From Panacibacter microcysteis (lineage in GTDB: Bacteria; Bacteroidota; Bacteroidia; Chitinophagales; Chitinophagaceae), in NCBI RefSeq assembly GCF_015831355.1, contig NZ_JADWYR010000001.1, positions 2,790,001 to 2,854,000 on the forward strand: DNA of 64,000 nucleotides. Direction: 5' to 3'. Below, one piece after another: positions 1 through 8,762 of the stretch. Under the pieces are notes generated by a model. The model made no database searches. It worked only from the letters and a program-made list of their open reading frames with translations, and had not been told where the DNA came from. The position numbers and the translations under genes are program-made. Every line of letters begins with the position of its first letter. Positions within the stretch are counted from its first letter, which is position 1.

Positions 1-1
1 T

Positions 2-109
2 CAGTATTTTGTGGAAAGCGACCGTTCGAGGGATTTTGTAATTAAAAATTATTCGCTGACCAAACAGGTAAATGAGATCATTGATTTGTACAGGGAATTG
101 GGTAAGTAA
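2..109 (+). CDS. C-terminal end of an unidentified protein (partial)
   Basis: An open frame enters from the left edge and ends at TAA 107-109, giving 35 residues ending in YRELGK. The helical tail (QVNEIIDLYRELGK) would fit the C-terminus of a GT4-type glycosyltransferase, but 35 residues cannot establish this. The next gene on the same strand starts 243 bp later with a dispersed repeat in between, so the two are probably not tightly coupled. Confidence 0.45.
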   Translation, partial: QYFVESDRSRDFVIKNYSLTKQVNEIIDLYRELGK

Positions 110-189
110 AGTACCTGGTAAAGTTAAATTTATCTCTTTTGTTATCTTTTAAACGCCTCACTCCGCGTTTGCCCAATATAGCTTCAACT

Positions 190-246
190 GTACAAGAGTG
201 CGACGCAACAGGCGATACCATGAAATACTGTTGCCGGGCTCATACG
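190..246 (+). repeat. Dispersed intergenic repeat, copy 1 (AAGAGTGCGACGCAAC core)
   Basis: Near-complete copy: core AAGAGTGCGACGCAAC followed by AGGCGATACCATGAAATACT and a GCCGGGCTCATA end. It lies upstream of the metallophosphoesterase gene. Confidence 0.85.
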
Positions 247-352
247 TATATGCCCTGCCTTCAATAACGTATAAGGAAAACATTTCGGTTTCGTTTTTGT
301 TTGTGTAAGAATACTTTGCTTATTTCTACTAACTTGGTAAAAAGTTTTTATT

Positions 353-1600
353 ATGCGCAGTACCAGCGGCTGGTGGATCGTTATCGTTGTAATGTTGCTG
401 ATTGACCTGTATGTTTTCATGGCCATAAGAACAGTAACACAAAATAGCAGCGAGAAAGCCAGAGTGATCATACATACCATTTATTGGGTTATTTCTGCAG
501 CGGGTGTTATTACTATTCTGTTGTTTCCATATGTGCAGGCTTTTCAAACAAACGTCATTCTGAGAAACTATGTATTTGCTATGCTCGTTGGTTTGTTCTT
601 TGCAAAAGTGCTTGCCAGTACTTTCTTCCTGGTAGATGATTTGCGGCGCGGTGCAGTGTGGCTGATGGCAAAGATATTTCCTAAAAGCGGCGCTGATTTT
701 GTGCAGCAGAAAAACAGCATCAGCAGGTCTGCATTCCTTACGTGGGCTGGTATTGCCGTAGGCGGTGGCCTGTTTACTACTTTGCTGTATGGTTTTTCCA
801 ACAAGTACAATTATAATGTGCGCAGGCTTAAACTCACGTTTGCCAACCTGCCGTCAGCATTCAGGGGCTTGCGTATTATACAGGTAAGCGACATACACAG
901 CGGTAGTTTTACCGATAAAGAAGCAGTAAAGAAAGGCGTGGAAAAAATTATGGAACAAAAACCTGATCTCATACTTTTTACAGGAGACCTGGTAAATGAC
1001 CGTTCAGACGAAATGGATGAGTACATGGATGTATTCAACAAATTTTCGGCGCCACTCGGTGTATACAGTACACTGGGTAACCATGATTACGGAGATTACG
1101 TTGCATGGCCAAGTGAGGCAGCAAAAGCTGCAAACCTCGAAAGACTCAAGCAAATTCATGGTGAACTTGGTTGGCGATTGCTCATGAACGAACATGTGGT
1201 GCTGGAGAAAGACGGTGCATCCGTTGCATTGCTTGGCATAGAAAACTGGAGTGCGTTTGGAAGATTTCCCAAATATGGTAAAATGGCAGCAGCTTATGCG
1301 GGCACAGAAAAATATCCATTCAAAATTTTAATGAGCCACGATCCTTCTCACTGGGATGCAGAAGTAAGAACAAAATACCCTGACATTAACCTGATGCTCA
1401 GTGGTCACACACACGGTATGCAGTTTGGCCTCGAAAATCCTTATTTTAAATGGAGCCCGGTACAATGGTTTTATAAGCAGTGGGCCGGCCTTTATAAAGA
1501 AGGTCAGCAGATGCTGTATGTTAATCGTGGTTATGGTTTTATAGGTTACCCGGGAAGGGTTGGTATTATGCCTGAGATAACAGTAATTGAGCTGGCTTAG
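353..1600 (+). CDS. Membrane-anchored metallophosphoesterase
   Basis: A 415-aa protein with a full calcineurin-like phosphoesterase metal-binding set: SDIH (about 179-182), GD (211-212), GNHD (242-245), SHD with His329, and GHTH (351-354). The first 150 residues hold four hydrophobic segments (about 7-25, 41-62, 72-94, 128-148), so the catalytic domain is anchored to the inner membrane. The layout resembles the YaeI/YkoQ group, some of which act on lipid phosphates; the substrate here is unknown. The start is the ATG at 353. The stop lies 2 bp from that of the convergent oxidoreductase gene. Confidence 0.9.
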   Translation: MRSTSGWWIVIVVMLLIDLYVFMAIRTVTQNSSEKARVIIHTIYWVISAAGVITILLFPYVQAFQTNVILRNYVFAMLVGLFFAKVLASTFFLVDDLRRGAVWLMAKIFPKSGADFVQQKNSISRSAFLTWAGIAVGGGLFTTLLYGFSNKYNYNVRRLKLTFANLPSAFRGLRIIQVSDIHSGSFTDKEAVKKGVEKIMEQKPDLILFTGDLVNDRSDEMDEYMDVFNKFSAPLGVYSTLGNHDYGDYVAWPSEAAKAANLERLKQIHGELGWRLLMNEHVVLEKDGASVALLGIENWSAFGRFPKYGKMAAAYAGTEKYPFKILMSHDPSHWDAEVRTKYPDINLMLSGHTHGMQFGLENPYFKWSPVQWFYKQWAGLYKEGQQMLYVNRGYGFIGYPGRVGIMPEITVIELA

Positions 1601-1602
1601 CG

Positions 1603-2604
1603 TTATACACTTTTATCTGCATCATAAACAATCCCGGCTTTCGCTCGTATTTCGTCGAGGGTTTCCATCAGTTGCATAGTGTCAGCAAACGTCATAACGT
1701 TACTTTCTTTCAGGCCTTTCCTGATGCATTCGCTGGCATGCCTTATTTCATATTGGTAACCCCAGCCTGCTTCTTTCTCCACAGGTATAATTTCTTTGCT
1801 GTCTATCCATCCCGGGTAGTGCTCAATTGTTGTGTCCGGCGCGTAAAAACGATGCGCCAGTTTAAACCTGCCATTGGTGCCATGTATATCGCACTCTGTG
1901 GCAATATTGGAAGCAAAGCTTGAAAACAACTGTGCCATGGCACCACTATTATATCGGAAAGTAATAGCGCATTGCTCATCTATACCTGTAAGCGCCGGGT
2001 TCATTACAGCATCTATGTTATCAGGTTTTCCTAAAATACTTAATGCCATAAATACATTGTAAATACCAATATCCAGCAGTGTTCCGCCGGCAAGTACCGG
2101 ATCAAAAATGCGCGGCGCTATCGGTTCTGTCGGTTTAAAACCAAACCTTGCCAACACACTTTTAATCTCGCCGATCTTTCCTGCAGAGACCATTTCTTTC
2201 ACCTTTATAAAGTGAGGCAGAAATTTAGTCCACAATGCTTCCATCAAAAACACTTGTTTTTCTTTTGCCAGTGCAATCATTTCTGCAGCTTCGGCAGCAT
2301 TTATGGCAAAAGGTTTTTCGCATAAAACAGGTTTGCCATGTTGCAGGCAAAGTATGGTGTGTTCTTTATGAAAATTATGCGTGGTGGCAACGTAAATAAT
2401 ATCTACTTCATCATTTGTTACCAAAGCTTCGTAGCTGTCATGTAAATGCCTGGCAGGATAATCTTTTGCAAATGCACGTGCATTATCGATGCTCCGTGAT
2501 GCAATTGCTACAAGTTCTGCATCTTTCACCAAACGAAGATCAGCGGCAAATTTCCTGGCTATTTTGCCGGCGCCCAGTATACCCCAGCGAATATTTGTTG
2601 GCAT
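1603..2604 (-). CDS. Gfo/Idh/MocA family NAD(P)-dependent oxidoreductase
   Basis: A 333-aa protein opening with a Rossmann fold (GILGAGKIARKFA, about residues 8-20) and carrying the family's EKPFAINAAEA motif near residue 96, whose lysine is catalytic in this family. The C-terminal half has the expected alpha/beta substrate domain (GGTLLDIGIYN). The nearest well-known type is the dihydrodiol dehydrogenase-like branch (MEALWTKFLPHF). Such enzymes oxidise or reduce sugars or diols; the substrate cannot be read from sequence. There is no signal peptide, so it should be cytoplasmic. It is transcribed alone and is convergent with the metallophosphoesterase. Confidence 0.88.
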   Translation of the reverse strand: MPTNIRWGILGAGKIARKFAADLRLVKDAELVAIASRSIDNARAFAKDYPARHLHDSYEALVTNDEVDIIYVATTHNFHKEHTILCLQHGKPVLCEKPFAINAAEAAEMIALAKEKQVFLMEALWTKFLPHFIKVKEMVSAGKIGEIKSVLARFGFKPTEPIAPRIFDPVLAGGTLLDIGIYNVFMALSILGKPDNIDAVMNPALTGIDEQCAITFRYNSGAMAQLFSSFASNIATECDIHGTNGRFKLAHRFYAPDTTIEHYPGWIDSKEIIPVEKEAGWGYQYEIRHASECIRKGLKESNVMTFADTMQLMETLDEIRAKAGIVYDADKSV

Positions 2605-2619
2605 AACAGTATATTATTT

Positions 2620-2676
2620 TTATGAACCCGGCTGCACGGTTACTGCTGAGCTTCCGTTGCGTCGCACTCTTGTACG
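2620..2676 (-). repeat. Dispersed intergenic repeat, copy 2
   Basis: Reverse-strand copy: TATGAACCCGGC end, then GTTGCGTCGCACTCTTGTAC. It lies just upstream of the oxidoreductase start codon and is closest to the copy at 43604. Confidence 0.8.
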
Positions 2677-2842
2677 GTATAGCATGTGGCAGCAACGATG
2701 CACTTTCTGCAATAACCTTCAGCAAGTAATGTGGAAATATAAAATGTATTTATAACGCACATGTATCTTACAGCAGCAATGCAAATTTTTTGCGGGTTAT
2801 GAATATACTGGAGAATGGCTTGCCAACAATAAAATTTTGCGC

Positions 2843-4465
2843 TTATTTCTTTGCCAGCAGCATTTCTGCAAGACGTTTATCCCTGCCGTAAACATCTTTC
2901 CTGATATTAAGTTTACCATCTTTATCAACCCAGGAGGTAAAGTATGCGATGAATACCGGAACCGTTTCTTTCAGTGTTACGTATTGCTCTTTGCCGCTGT
3001 TCATGGCAGACACAATTTTTTGTTGCGTCCAGGAAGAATCGTGTCTTAAAAGGTATTCTGCCATTTTTTGTGGCTGGCTAAGCCTGATACATCCATGGCT
3101 GAATGCCCGGTCATTCTCACCAAACAAAGATTTGGAAGGAGTGTCGTGCAGGTAAATATCATAGCTGTTCGGAAACAGGAATTTAACAAGGCCCAGCGAA
3201 TTGCTCGGCCCCGGTCTTTGCCTTACAGCACCATTGTTCCACTCCATATTATGTTTGGCCAGGTAAGATGGATTGCGTTTTATACCAGGCAGCACTTCCT
3301 TCTTCAATATGCCGGAAGGTACATTCCAGTATGGACTAAACACAATGTATTTTATGTTGCCGTTGAAAACAACAGTTTTATGTGCGGGCTGCCCTACCAC
3401 TACATTCATGCTCCATGCTACTGTATCGTTTTCGTAAACGTACAATTTGTAATCAGGAATGTTTACCACTATATAGTTTGTTTGAGATTCTACAGGCACC
3501 CAGCGGCTACGCTCCATGTTAACGATAATCTGTTCTATGATAGCACCGGCCGGTGTTTGCATTTGTTTTAAAACGGCTGGTCCAATAACGCCATCCTGTT
3601 TTTCGCCGTAACGTTGCTGGAAGTTTTTTACACCGGTTTCCAGCGTAGAATCGAATAATGCATTTCCATTATCAGCAGCCATATCCCCGGTCATAAAAAG
3701 CAACTTTCTTATAGCTGCTACTGTTGCAGAAGAATCGCCCGTTTTATATGTTTTCTGGTCTGCTTTTATGGACGGCAGGCCACCGCTTTTTTCTATGTCT
3801 CTGTACTTTTTCAATTGTTGTTTCAATAATGCATATTGGCGGTATACCGGCGCGGTGTCCAATATCTTTTTACCCGATATAAGGGAATCAAGCAGTTGTT
3901 CGTACGAGACTTTTTTGCGTGGTAAAAACCAGTCAAGTTCTTTCATCTGTTTTTCATCCAGACCACTCCATACATTGCGCGCATAAATAAAATACTGTGC
4001 CGTAAGCATCAATTCAGTGTATTCATTTGCAGTGCTTAAACTATCCAGCGCATTATTTTTCATCAGCTCAGTGAACGCCTGTTTATATGGTATGCTATCA
4101 TTTAAGCCATCTTCATTAATATTCTGCATACGGTTATAAAGGTTCCCGGCCTGTTCAATAAGACCATTATTGTCATACCACGCAAATGCAAAATTTCTTT
4201 TGTTGTAAAAAGTATCAATATCTTTTTTGTAAACCTTTAGCAACGGAAATTTTACAAGGAAGGAATCTACAAGGCTACTTTTAAATTTCAGGGTTTTCTG
4301 GCTGCTGAAATTACCGGGAATGGTTATATCTTTTTCTGTTAATGCCGGAACAGTATCACGCTTATTTGTATGTTCTGTGGAGTTACCACTGTTGCATGCA
4401 CCCAGGAAGGCAAGAAAAAAGGCAGCGATAAGTGCTGGTGTTAAGTGTTTTATACTGCATTTCAT
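2843..4465 (-). CDS. L,D-transpeptidase (YcbB/LdtD type), lipoprotein
   Basis: The chosen start (ATG at 4465) gives 540 aa with a lipoprotein signal ending LGAC (Cys24); an upstream in-frame start would add 11 unlikely residues. The order is: a helical N-terminal scaffold, a peptidoglycan-binding domain of PG_binding_1 type (AIRKLLFMTGD ... FQQRYGEKQDGVIGPAVL), and a YkuD catalytic domain with SHGCIRLSQP near the end holding the nucleophilic Cys. The long scaffold plus YkuD matches the YcbB family that makes 3-3 peptidoglycan cross-links in the periplasm. No partner gene is linked. A bidirectional terminator lies immediately upstream. Confidence 0.92.
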   Translation of the reverse strand: MKCSIKHLTPALIAAFFLAFLGACNSGNSTEHTNKRDTVPALTEKDITIPGNFSSQKTLKFKSSLVDSFLVKFPLLKVYKKDIDTFYNKRNFAFAWYDNNGLIEQAGNLYNRMQNINEDGLNDSIPYKQAFTELMKNNALDSLSTANEYTELMLTAQYFIYARNVWSGLDEKQMKELDWFLPRKKVSYEQLLDSLISGKKILDTAPVYRQYALLKQQLKKYRDIEKSGGLPSIKADQKTYKTGDSSATVAAIRKLLFMTGDMAADNGNALFDSTLETGVKNFQQRYGEKQDGVIGPAVLKQMQTPAGAIIEQIIVNMERSRWVPVESQTNYIVVNIPDYKLYVYENDTVAWSMNVVVGQPAHKTVVFNGNIKYIVFSPYWNVPSGILKKEVLPGIKRNPSYLAKHNMEWNNGAVRQRPGPSNSLGLVKFLFPNSYDIYLHDTPSKSLFGENDRAFSHGCIRLSQPQKMAEYLLRHDSSWTQQKIVSAMNSGKEQYVTLKETVPVFIAYFTSWVDKDGKLNIRKDVYGRDKRLAEMLLAKK

Positions 4466-4498
4466 ATTTCGAAGATAACAGTTGCACAATAAAAACAA

Positions 4499-4525
4499 AA
4501 GACCTTCCTGCGGAAGGTCTTTTTG
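4499..4525 (-). terminator. Bidirectional rho-independent terminator
   Basis: Perfect stem AGACCTTCC / GGAAGGTCT around a TGC loop, flanked by A-rich and T-rich runs. It terminates the 61-aa gene that reads leftwards. Confidence 0.85.
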
Positions 4526-4577
4526 AATGAATTAAGCGGTTACTTATAACCGGCTGTTAGGGTTACATAAGGGTGTA

Positions 4578-4763
4578 TTATGCGTTGATCTCTTTTCTTC
4601 TTGAACCCCTTTGTGCAGTTTTCATGTTTCTCTGGATGTTCCAAAGATCTGCTGCACTGAATTGCCTGATGTTTGTAGCAACTGTTTCTTTCACTTCTGT
4701 AACCAGTGTCATTAATTCATCTGCTTCCATTACCACAATGGAATTGTTCACATTACTGTTCAT
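4578..4763 (-). CDS. Small 61-aa protein of unknown function
   Basis: A 61-residue acidic-then-basic protein: a helical region (EADELMTLVTEVKETVATN) followed by ADLWNIQRNMKT and a strongly basic tail (RGSRRKE). No family is recognised with certainty; the basic tail would suit nucleic-acid or nucleoid binding, which is inference. It is supported as a real gene by a near-perfect Bacteroidota promoter about 125 bp upstream and a strong terminator about 55 bp downstream, forming a monocistronic unit. The 5' leader of about 118 nt is long for so short a gene and may be regulatory. Confidence 0.75.
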   Translation of the reverse strand: MNSNVNNSIVVMEADELMTLVTEVKETVATNIRQFSAADLWNIQRNMKTAQRGSRRKEINA

Positions 4764-4888
4764 AATTCTAATTTTAATCGTAAAAATTCTTCGTGGCAGG
4801 CACTGTGGTTAGCAGTAAGATCGTTAGGGCTGTTGGCTATGTGGTGACAAATATCAGTTGAAGATGATCATTTCCCTGATTTGCGCTG

Positions 4889-4920
4889 CAAAGGTAATGA
4901 AATTATGCATGTGACGCAAA
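4889..4920 (-). promoter_or_regulatory. Bacteroidota-type promoter for the 61-aa gene
   Basis: On the minus strand TTTG (4920-4917), 20 bp, then TACCTTTG (4896-4889): an exact match to TTTG-N19/20-TAnnTTTG. The expected transcript start is near 4882. Confidence 0.7.
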
Positions 4921-5100
4921 CGACTTTGTAAATGTATCGTTAATGTAACAGTGCTTATATAATTTCTTAATAGGTAGCATCTTTCTTTTATAAGGTTTTA
5001 AGCTAAAGCCAATCACTTAAAATTGAATTGCAGTCATAAGTGCGCCTGCTTGTTTGTAACGTAACACGACAGCACTCTTGCTGACCAGTATTGTTGCCGT

Positions 5101-5150
5101 TGCAGTGAGTGACACAACGATGCTTAATAGTAGTAATACAGCCGGCTAAC
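5101..5150 (+). repeat. Dispersed intergenic repeat, copy 3 (degenerate)
   Basis: Core GCAGTGAGTGACACAACGATGCTTAATAGTAGTAATACAG with a GCCGG end; the segment to the left of the core is diverged. Confidence 0.6.
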
Positions 5151-5171
5151 CAATAGCTGTATTCATATAAT

Positions 5172-5196
5172 AAAAAACCCCGCGAATGCGGGGCTC
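5172..5196 (-). terminator. Rho-independent terminator of the HtrA gene
   Basis: On the minus strand GCCCCGC-ATTC-GCGGGG followed by TTTTTT, 28 bp past the stop codon. Confidence 0.88.
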
Positions 5197-5223
5197 TTTA
5201 TTATACATCAATTGTATGATTGT

Positions 5224-6756
5224 TTACTTCTGGTCGCTGCTGCTCAAATTGAGCGGGTAGCCATAGGTGCCTTCATAACCAGGATAAATACCTTCCAGTC
5301 TGACAGTTCCTCCTTGTGCTTTGCCAAGAAGTGCTTTCAGATCTTCTACAGTTTTTACTTCCTGCCCGTCAACGCTTGTTATCACAAAGCCTTCCTGCAT
5401 ACGTGTATTTTTCAAAATACCCGTGCCCAGTTTCTTTACCAATACACCGCCACTGATGTCATTCTTCTGTGCGGTGGCTTTATCAACAGTTGCCAGTTCT
5501 GCTCCTCCGAAGTCGTCTAACACTGATTCCTGTTTTACAGCTTCATAATTGCCAGACTTATTTTTAAGCGTGATTGTAGCAGTATTTTCTTTCCCGTTTC
5601 TAACATAGCTTACGGTAATCTTATCGCCGGGTTTGTAACGTGCAACCTGTTCCTGTAATTCCGGCCCGCTATTTACAATACTGCCATTGATTTTTGTAAT
5701 GAAATCGCCTTTTTGTATGCCGGCCTGTTTTGCTGCACCATCATCGGCCACACCACTTACGAATACGCCTTCACCATCTTTGATGCCCAATTCTTTTTTC
5801 TTTTCTTCCGGCACATCATCTGGTGGATAAGAAATACCAATATACGCACGTTGTACAGCTCCGAATTTCATAAGGTCTCCAACAATTTTCTTTACGATGT
5901 TTACCGGTATTGCGTAGGAATAGCCGGCATAGGAACCCGTTGGAGAAGCTATGGCTGAGTTGATGCCAATTAATTCGCCGTTGGTATTGATGAGTGCTCC
6001 ACCACTGTTTCCGGGGTTTACCGCGGCATCAGTCTGGATAAAAGATTCAATAGGTCTGTCGCCTTTATTGATACCAATGGAGCGAGACTTGGCACTAACA
6101 ATACCTGCGGTTACGGTTACATCAAGATTTAAAGGGTAACCTACCGCCAAAACCCACTGACCAAGTTTTACATCGTCGCTGTTGCCCCATACCATGTAAG
6201 GAAGATTGGAACTTTCCACTTTTATTACCGCAAGGTCGCTGTTGGGATCTGTGCCTACTACGGTGGCTTTGTATGTTTTACGGTTGGTAGTAGTTACGGT
6301 AATTTCATCTGCACCTTCTACCACGTGGTTATTGGTAACGATGTAGCCATCGCCGCTCACTACTACACCACTGCCACTTGCGCGTTGTTCCGGGATGACC
6401 ATACTACGTGGCCCGCCAAAAAAATCTGAAAAAGGATCATCATCTCCAAACAGATCTCCAAAAGGACTTCTGCGCCTGTTATTGTTGGTAACCTGTTTTT
6501 CTTTGGTACGTGTTTTTATATGAACTACAGCCGGTGTAGCAGCGGTGGAAGCCGCGGTAAAATCAACCGGTCCAGCGGGTACATTGTCCTTGTCAAAGAA
6601 GCCTGCATAGTTAACGGGGAGTTTACCGTTATCCTGCTGTTGTAATCCATAAGAGCTATTATTTTCCATGTATTTCGCATAGCCCCAAACACTCAAAATA
6701 GCTGTTGTTGCGCTAACGGCAACCACCAGTAAAATGTTTTTGAGTTTCATTGTCAT
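5224..6756 (-). CDS. HtrA/Do-family periplasmic serine protease
   Basis: A 510-aa protein with an uncleaved-looking N-terminal hydrophobic segment (about 7-25), a trypsin-like domain with catalytic His144 (TNNHVVE), Asp174 (NSDLAVIKV) and Ser251 (NPGNSGGAL), and two C-terminal PDZ domains (about 290-395 and 405-500). A Gly/Asp/Phe-rich linker precedes the protease (about 95-118). The family degrades or refolds misfolded envelope proteins. ATGs at 6756 and 6750 are both possible starts. It is monocistronic with its own terminator. The general name DegP/DegQ-like is safe; the exact orthologue is not assigned. Confidence 0.94.
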   Translation of the reverse strand: MTMKLKNILLVVAVSATTAILSVWGYAKYMENNSSYGLQQQDNGKLPVNYAGFFDKDNVPAGPVDFTAASTAATPAVVHIKTRTKEKQVTNNNRRRSPFGDLFGDDDPFSDFFGGPRSMVIPEQRASGSGVVVSGDGYIVTNNHVVEGADEITVTTTNRKTYKATVVGTDPNSDLAVIKVESSNLPYMVWGNSDDVKLGQWVLAVGYPLNLDVTVTAGIVSAKSRSIGINKGDRPIESFIQTDAAVNPGNSGGALINTNGELIGINSAIASPTGSYAGYSYAIPVNIVKKIVGDLMKFGAVQRAYIGISYPPDDVPEEKKKELGIKDGEGVFVSGVADDGAAKQAGIQKGDFITKINGSIVNSGPELQEQVARYKPGDKITVSYVRNGKENTATITLKNKSGNYEAVKQESVLDDFGGAELATVDKATAQKNDISGGVLVKKLGTGILKNTRMQEGFVITSVDGQEVKTVEDLKALLGKAQGGTVRLEGIYPGYEGTYGYPLNLSSSDQK

Positions 6757-6974
6757 TAGAAATTTTTTGTTTAATCGTTATGTGTCAAATATTATTCCTG
6801 TTGTGATAACAAAGTAACAAAGCTGTTTAATCGTCAGTTGTTAATCATTTCCTTTTAACATAAAATTGACGAAAGTTCTCGTAGTTCTGTCATTCTTTCA
6901 AAAAGACAAATGCAACGCTAATTTTTTGGCAGCCGTTATTTACTTTAAAGCTACGATAATAAAACCGCAAAGAC

Positions 6975-7970
6975 CTATAAACGGGTAAGGAATTGCATTG
7001 TGTCAATACCATCTGCATAATCATTAAGGGCCGGAGACTGGGCATTGCCGAAAGGGGTAAAATTATTACCGACGATGCATTGTATGTCGGGGTGTATTGT
7101 CAACGTTTCCAGCGAGACTTTTTCCTTATAGTGAGTATAATTTACCTGGCTCACAGGCGCAAAAATTGACTCATTTTCTACAAAAATGAGTGAGCCGCCT
7201 GTCATATAGAACTTGTTATTCATGATCTGCAGCGCCAGCTGGTAATCATAATTGTGTTTATACTTATGAAAATCGAGTATGGTCTCGTATTTCTTCGCGG
7301 CCTGCAACAATGGAATGAAGTCATAATTTTCAGGCACAAAAAGTTTGGTAACATTCCGGCAACCAAGGCCGAAAAATAGCTGCATGTCATCGGCCAGGCT
7401 TTCCAGTTGTCCGGTTGTTTCTGTACCATCCAGTATGGCCACCGATGTTTTATTTCTCCTGATAATGGAAGGATATTTACCAAAATAGTACTCAAAGTAT
7501 CTTCCTGAATTATTACTGCCTGTTGCAATATAGGCATCGCAGTTTTTCAGTGTTTCTGCAAATACAAGGAGGCCAGCTGCGGCGTTGTTCCATTCACATA
7601 ACTTAGCCACGATATGATGGATAAGCACATTGTCTTTGGATGACGCTTTTATTAGAGCCCTGTTGCCGGTAATAAATACACACAGCATATCATGAAAACC
7701 AACCAGCGGTATGTTACCTGCCATTACGATGCCAACAGTCTTAGGGTTTGTATTTTCGCCGGCAACTTGGTATAGGTCAACCCATTTTTCCAGCAATGTT
7801 CCAGACAGGTAGTTGGTTACAATATTGTTGATGGCAATATTGATAAAGGGTGTCGTAAACCATGCATTTTCCCTGAAAGCTTTTTCTTTTACCGCCGCAA
7901 ATTCCGAACTTTCATTTTCCATATATTCGCCCAGACGAACCATTAAATCAATTCTTTGTTTAAGCTGCAT
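6975..7970 (-). CDS. LuxC-type acyl-CoA reductase
   Basis: A 331-aa protein with the LuxC-family fold: a nucleotide-binding region (VGIVMAGNIPLVGFHD, 79-94), a GSNNSGRYFEYYF segment (151-163), and GLGCRNVTKLFVP with the presumed thioester-forming Cys204. In bioluminescent bacteria LuxC reduces acyl groups to aldehydes; in Bacteroidota this lineage-specific version has no assigned substrate. It is divergent from a dicluster ferredoxin gene, with 64 bp between the two start codons, which suggests related roles, possibly electron supply. It is soluble, with no signal peptide. Confidence 0.88.
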   Translation of the reverse strand: MQLKQRIDLMVRLGEYMENESSEFAAVKEKAFRENAWFTTPFINIAINNIVTNYLSGTLLEKWVDLYQVAGENTNPKTVGIVMAGNIPLVGFHDMLCVFITGNRALIKASSKDNVLIHHIVAKLCEWNNAAAGLLVFAETLKNCDAYIATGSNNSGRYFEYYFGKYPSIIRRNKTSVAILDGTETTGQLESLADDMQLFFGLGCRNVTKLFVPENYDFIPLLQAAKKYETILDFHKYKHNYDYQLALQIMNNKFYMTGGSLIFVENESIFAPVSQVNYTHYKEKVSLETLTIHPDIQCIVGNNFTPFGNAQSPALNDYADGIDTMQFLTRL

Positions 7971-7993
7971 ATGAATTATTTAAACTGCTTAAT

Positions 7994-8001
7994 TATCTTT
8001 G
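7994..8001 (+). promoter_or_regulatory. Putative -7 element of the ferredoxin gene
   Basis: TATCTTTG is an exact TAnnTTTG match, 33 bp before the ATG. No clear upstream TTG at the usual distance was seen. Confidence 0.45.
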
Positions 8002-8034
8002 GTCTATATTATAAACTTCAAAATTAACTATACC

Positions 8035-8382
8035 ATGGCTATAAAAATAACAGATGAATGTATTAACTGTGGCGCCTGCGAACCCGAATGTCCTAATAAT
8101 GCCATTTATGAAGGAGGCGTAGAATGGGCAATTGCTGACGGAACAACCATAAAAGGATCTTTTACACTTATGGACGGTGCCGTGGTAGACGCAGATGAGC
8201 GCTTCGCGCCCATTAGCGTAGATACTTATTATATTGTTCCAAATAAATGCACGGAGTGCCAGGGATTTCACGAAGAGCCACAATGTGCATCTGTATGCCC
8301 GGTCGATTGCTGCGTACCTGACGAAATGTACCAGGAAACGGTAGAAGAGCTATTGGCCAAGAAAGATAAAATGCATATTTAG
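8035..8382 (+). CDS. 4Fe-4S dicluster ferredoxin
   Basis: A 115-aa protein starting at ATG 8035, directly before the first cluster motif. Cluster I cysteines are C9, C12, C15 and C19 ([11 protein letters not shown]); the second set is C72, C75, C84, C88 and C92, spaced with the insertion typical of the Alvin-type ferredoxins. It should be a cytoplasmic low-potential electron carrier. It is divergent from the acyl-CoA reductase, its possible partner. An extended frame begins 36 bp upstream but lacks family similarity, so it was rejected. Confidence 0.93.
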   Translation: MAIKITDECINCGACEPECPNNAIYEGGVEWAIADGTTIKGSFTLMDGAVVDADERFAPISVDTYYIVPNKCTECQGFHEEPQCASVCPVDCCVPDEMYQETVEELLAKKDKMHI

Positions 8383-8418
8383 CCAAATAAACAGTTGAAA
8401 TTTTAAGGTAGAAATCTT

Positions 8419-8447
8419 TTTGTTTTCAGGTTTAATCTCTACCTTTC
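8419..8447 (+). promoter_or_regulatory. Putative promoter of the candidate small RNA
   Basis: TTTG (8419-8422), 17 bp, then TACCTTTC (8440-8447), one base off TAnnTTTG. It is spaced to start a transcript near 8453. Confidence 0.45.
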
Positions 8448-8451
8448 ATAT

Positions 8452-8540
8452 ATCAAAGAACTGTTGCGAAAGCAGCAATTATCAAGCGGGTGATATTTCC
8501 CGTAGTAGAGGTGAAGGGTCAGTAATCCTTCACCTTTTAT
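8452..8540 (+). ncRNA. Candidate small RNA with three hairpins
   Basis: About 90 nt between a promoter-like element and an intrinsic terminator, with no coding frame. Hairpin 1: TGTTGC-GAAA-GCAGCA (8462-8477), a 6-bp stem closed by a GNRA tetraloop. Hairpin 2: CGGG-TGATATTT-CCCG (8487-8502). Hairpin 3: 9-bp stem AGGTGAAGG/CCTTCACCT (8509-8535) followed by TTTTATTTT. It could instead be an attenuator leader of the transporter gene 220 bp downstream. No Rfam family was recognised. Confidence 0.5.
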
Positions 8541-8543
8541 TTT
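8509..8543 (+). terminator. Intrinsic terminator of the candidate small RNA
   Basis: Perfect 9-bp stem with a 9-nt loop and a T-rich tail. It lies 127 bp beyond the ferredoxin stop, so it could also end that transcript. Confidence 0.85.
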
Positions 8544-8762
8544 GCGCTGCTGATTCTCCGCCTGGTCATCTTACTTCACTTTTTTACCTTAAATAGTTGT
8601 TGCAATAGTGGTATAGCCCGCATATCGTTACATATAAACACCATCGTTTAATGATAACAGCAACACGGCAGATAATTGACCGGTTATGATGTTTTAAACA
8701 CAAACATCAATATCTTTAAAGCGATCCTCATTGCCATATAACGATCAACCAAACACAACAAC

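Noticed and set aside
3068-3571. 167-codon open frame on the plus strand
   Set aside because: Lies fully antisense within the L,D-transpeptidase gene, whose motifs are clear; the translated text has no protein-like pattern.
8383-8762. Known riboswitch upstream of the transporter
   Set aside because: The hairpins do not match the conserved cores of SAM, preQ1, TPP, cobalamin or SRP RNAs as far as can be judged by eye; reported only as an unclassified RNA candidate.
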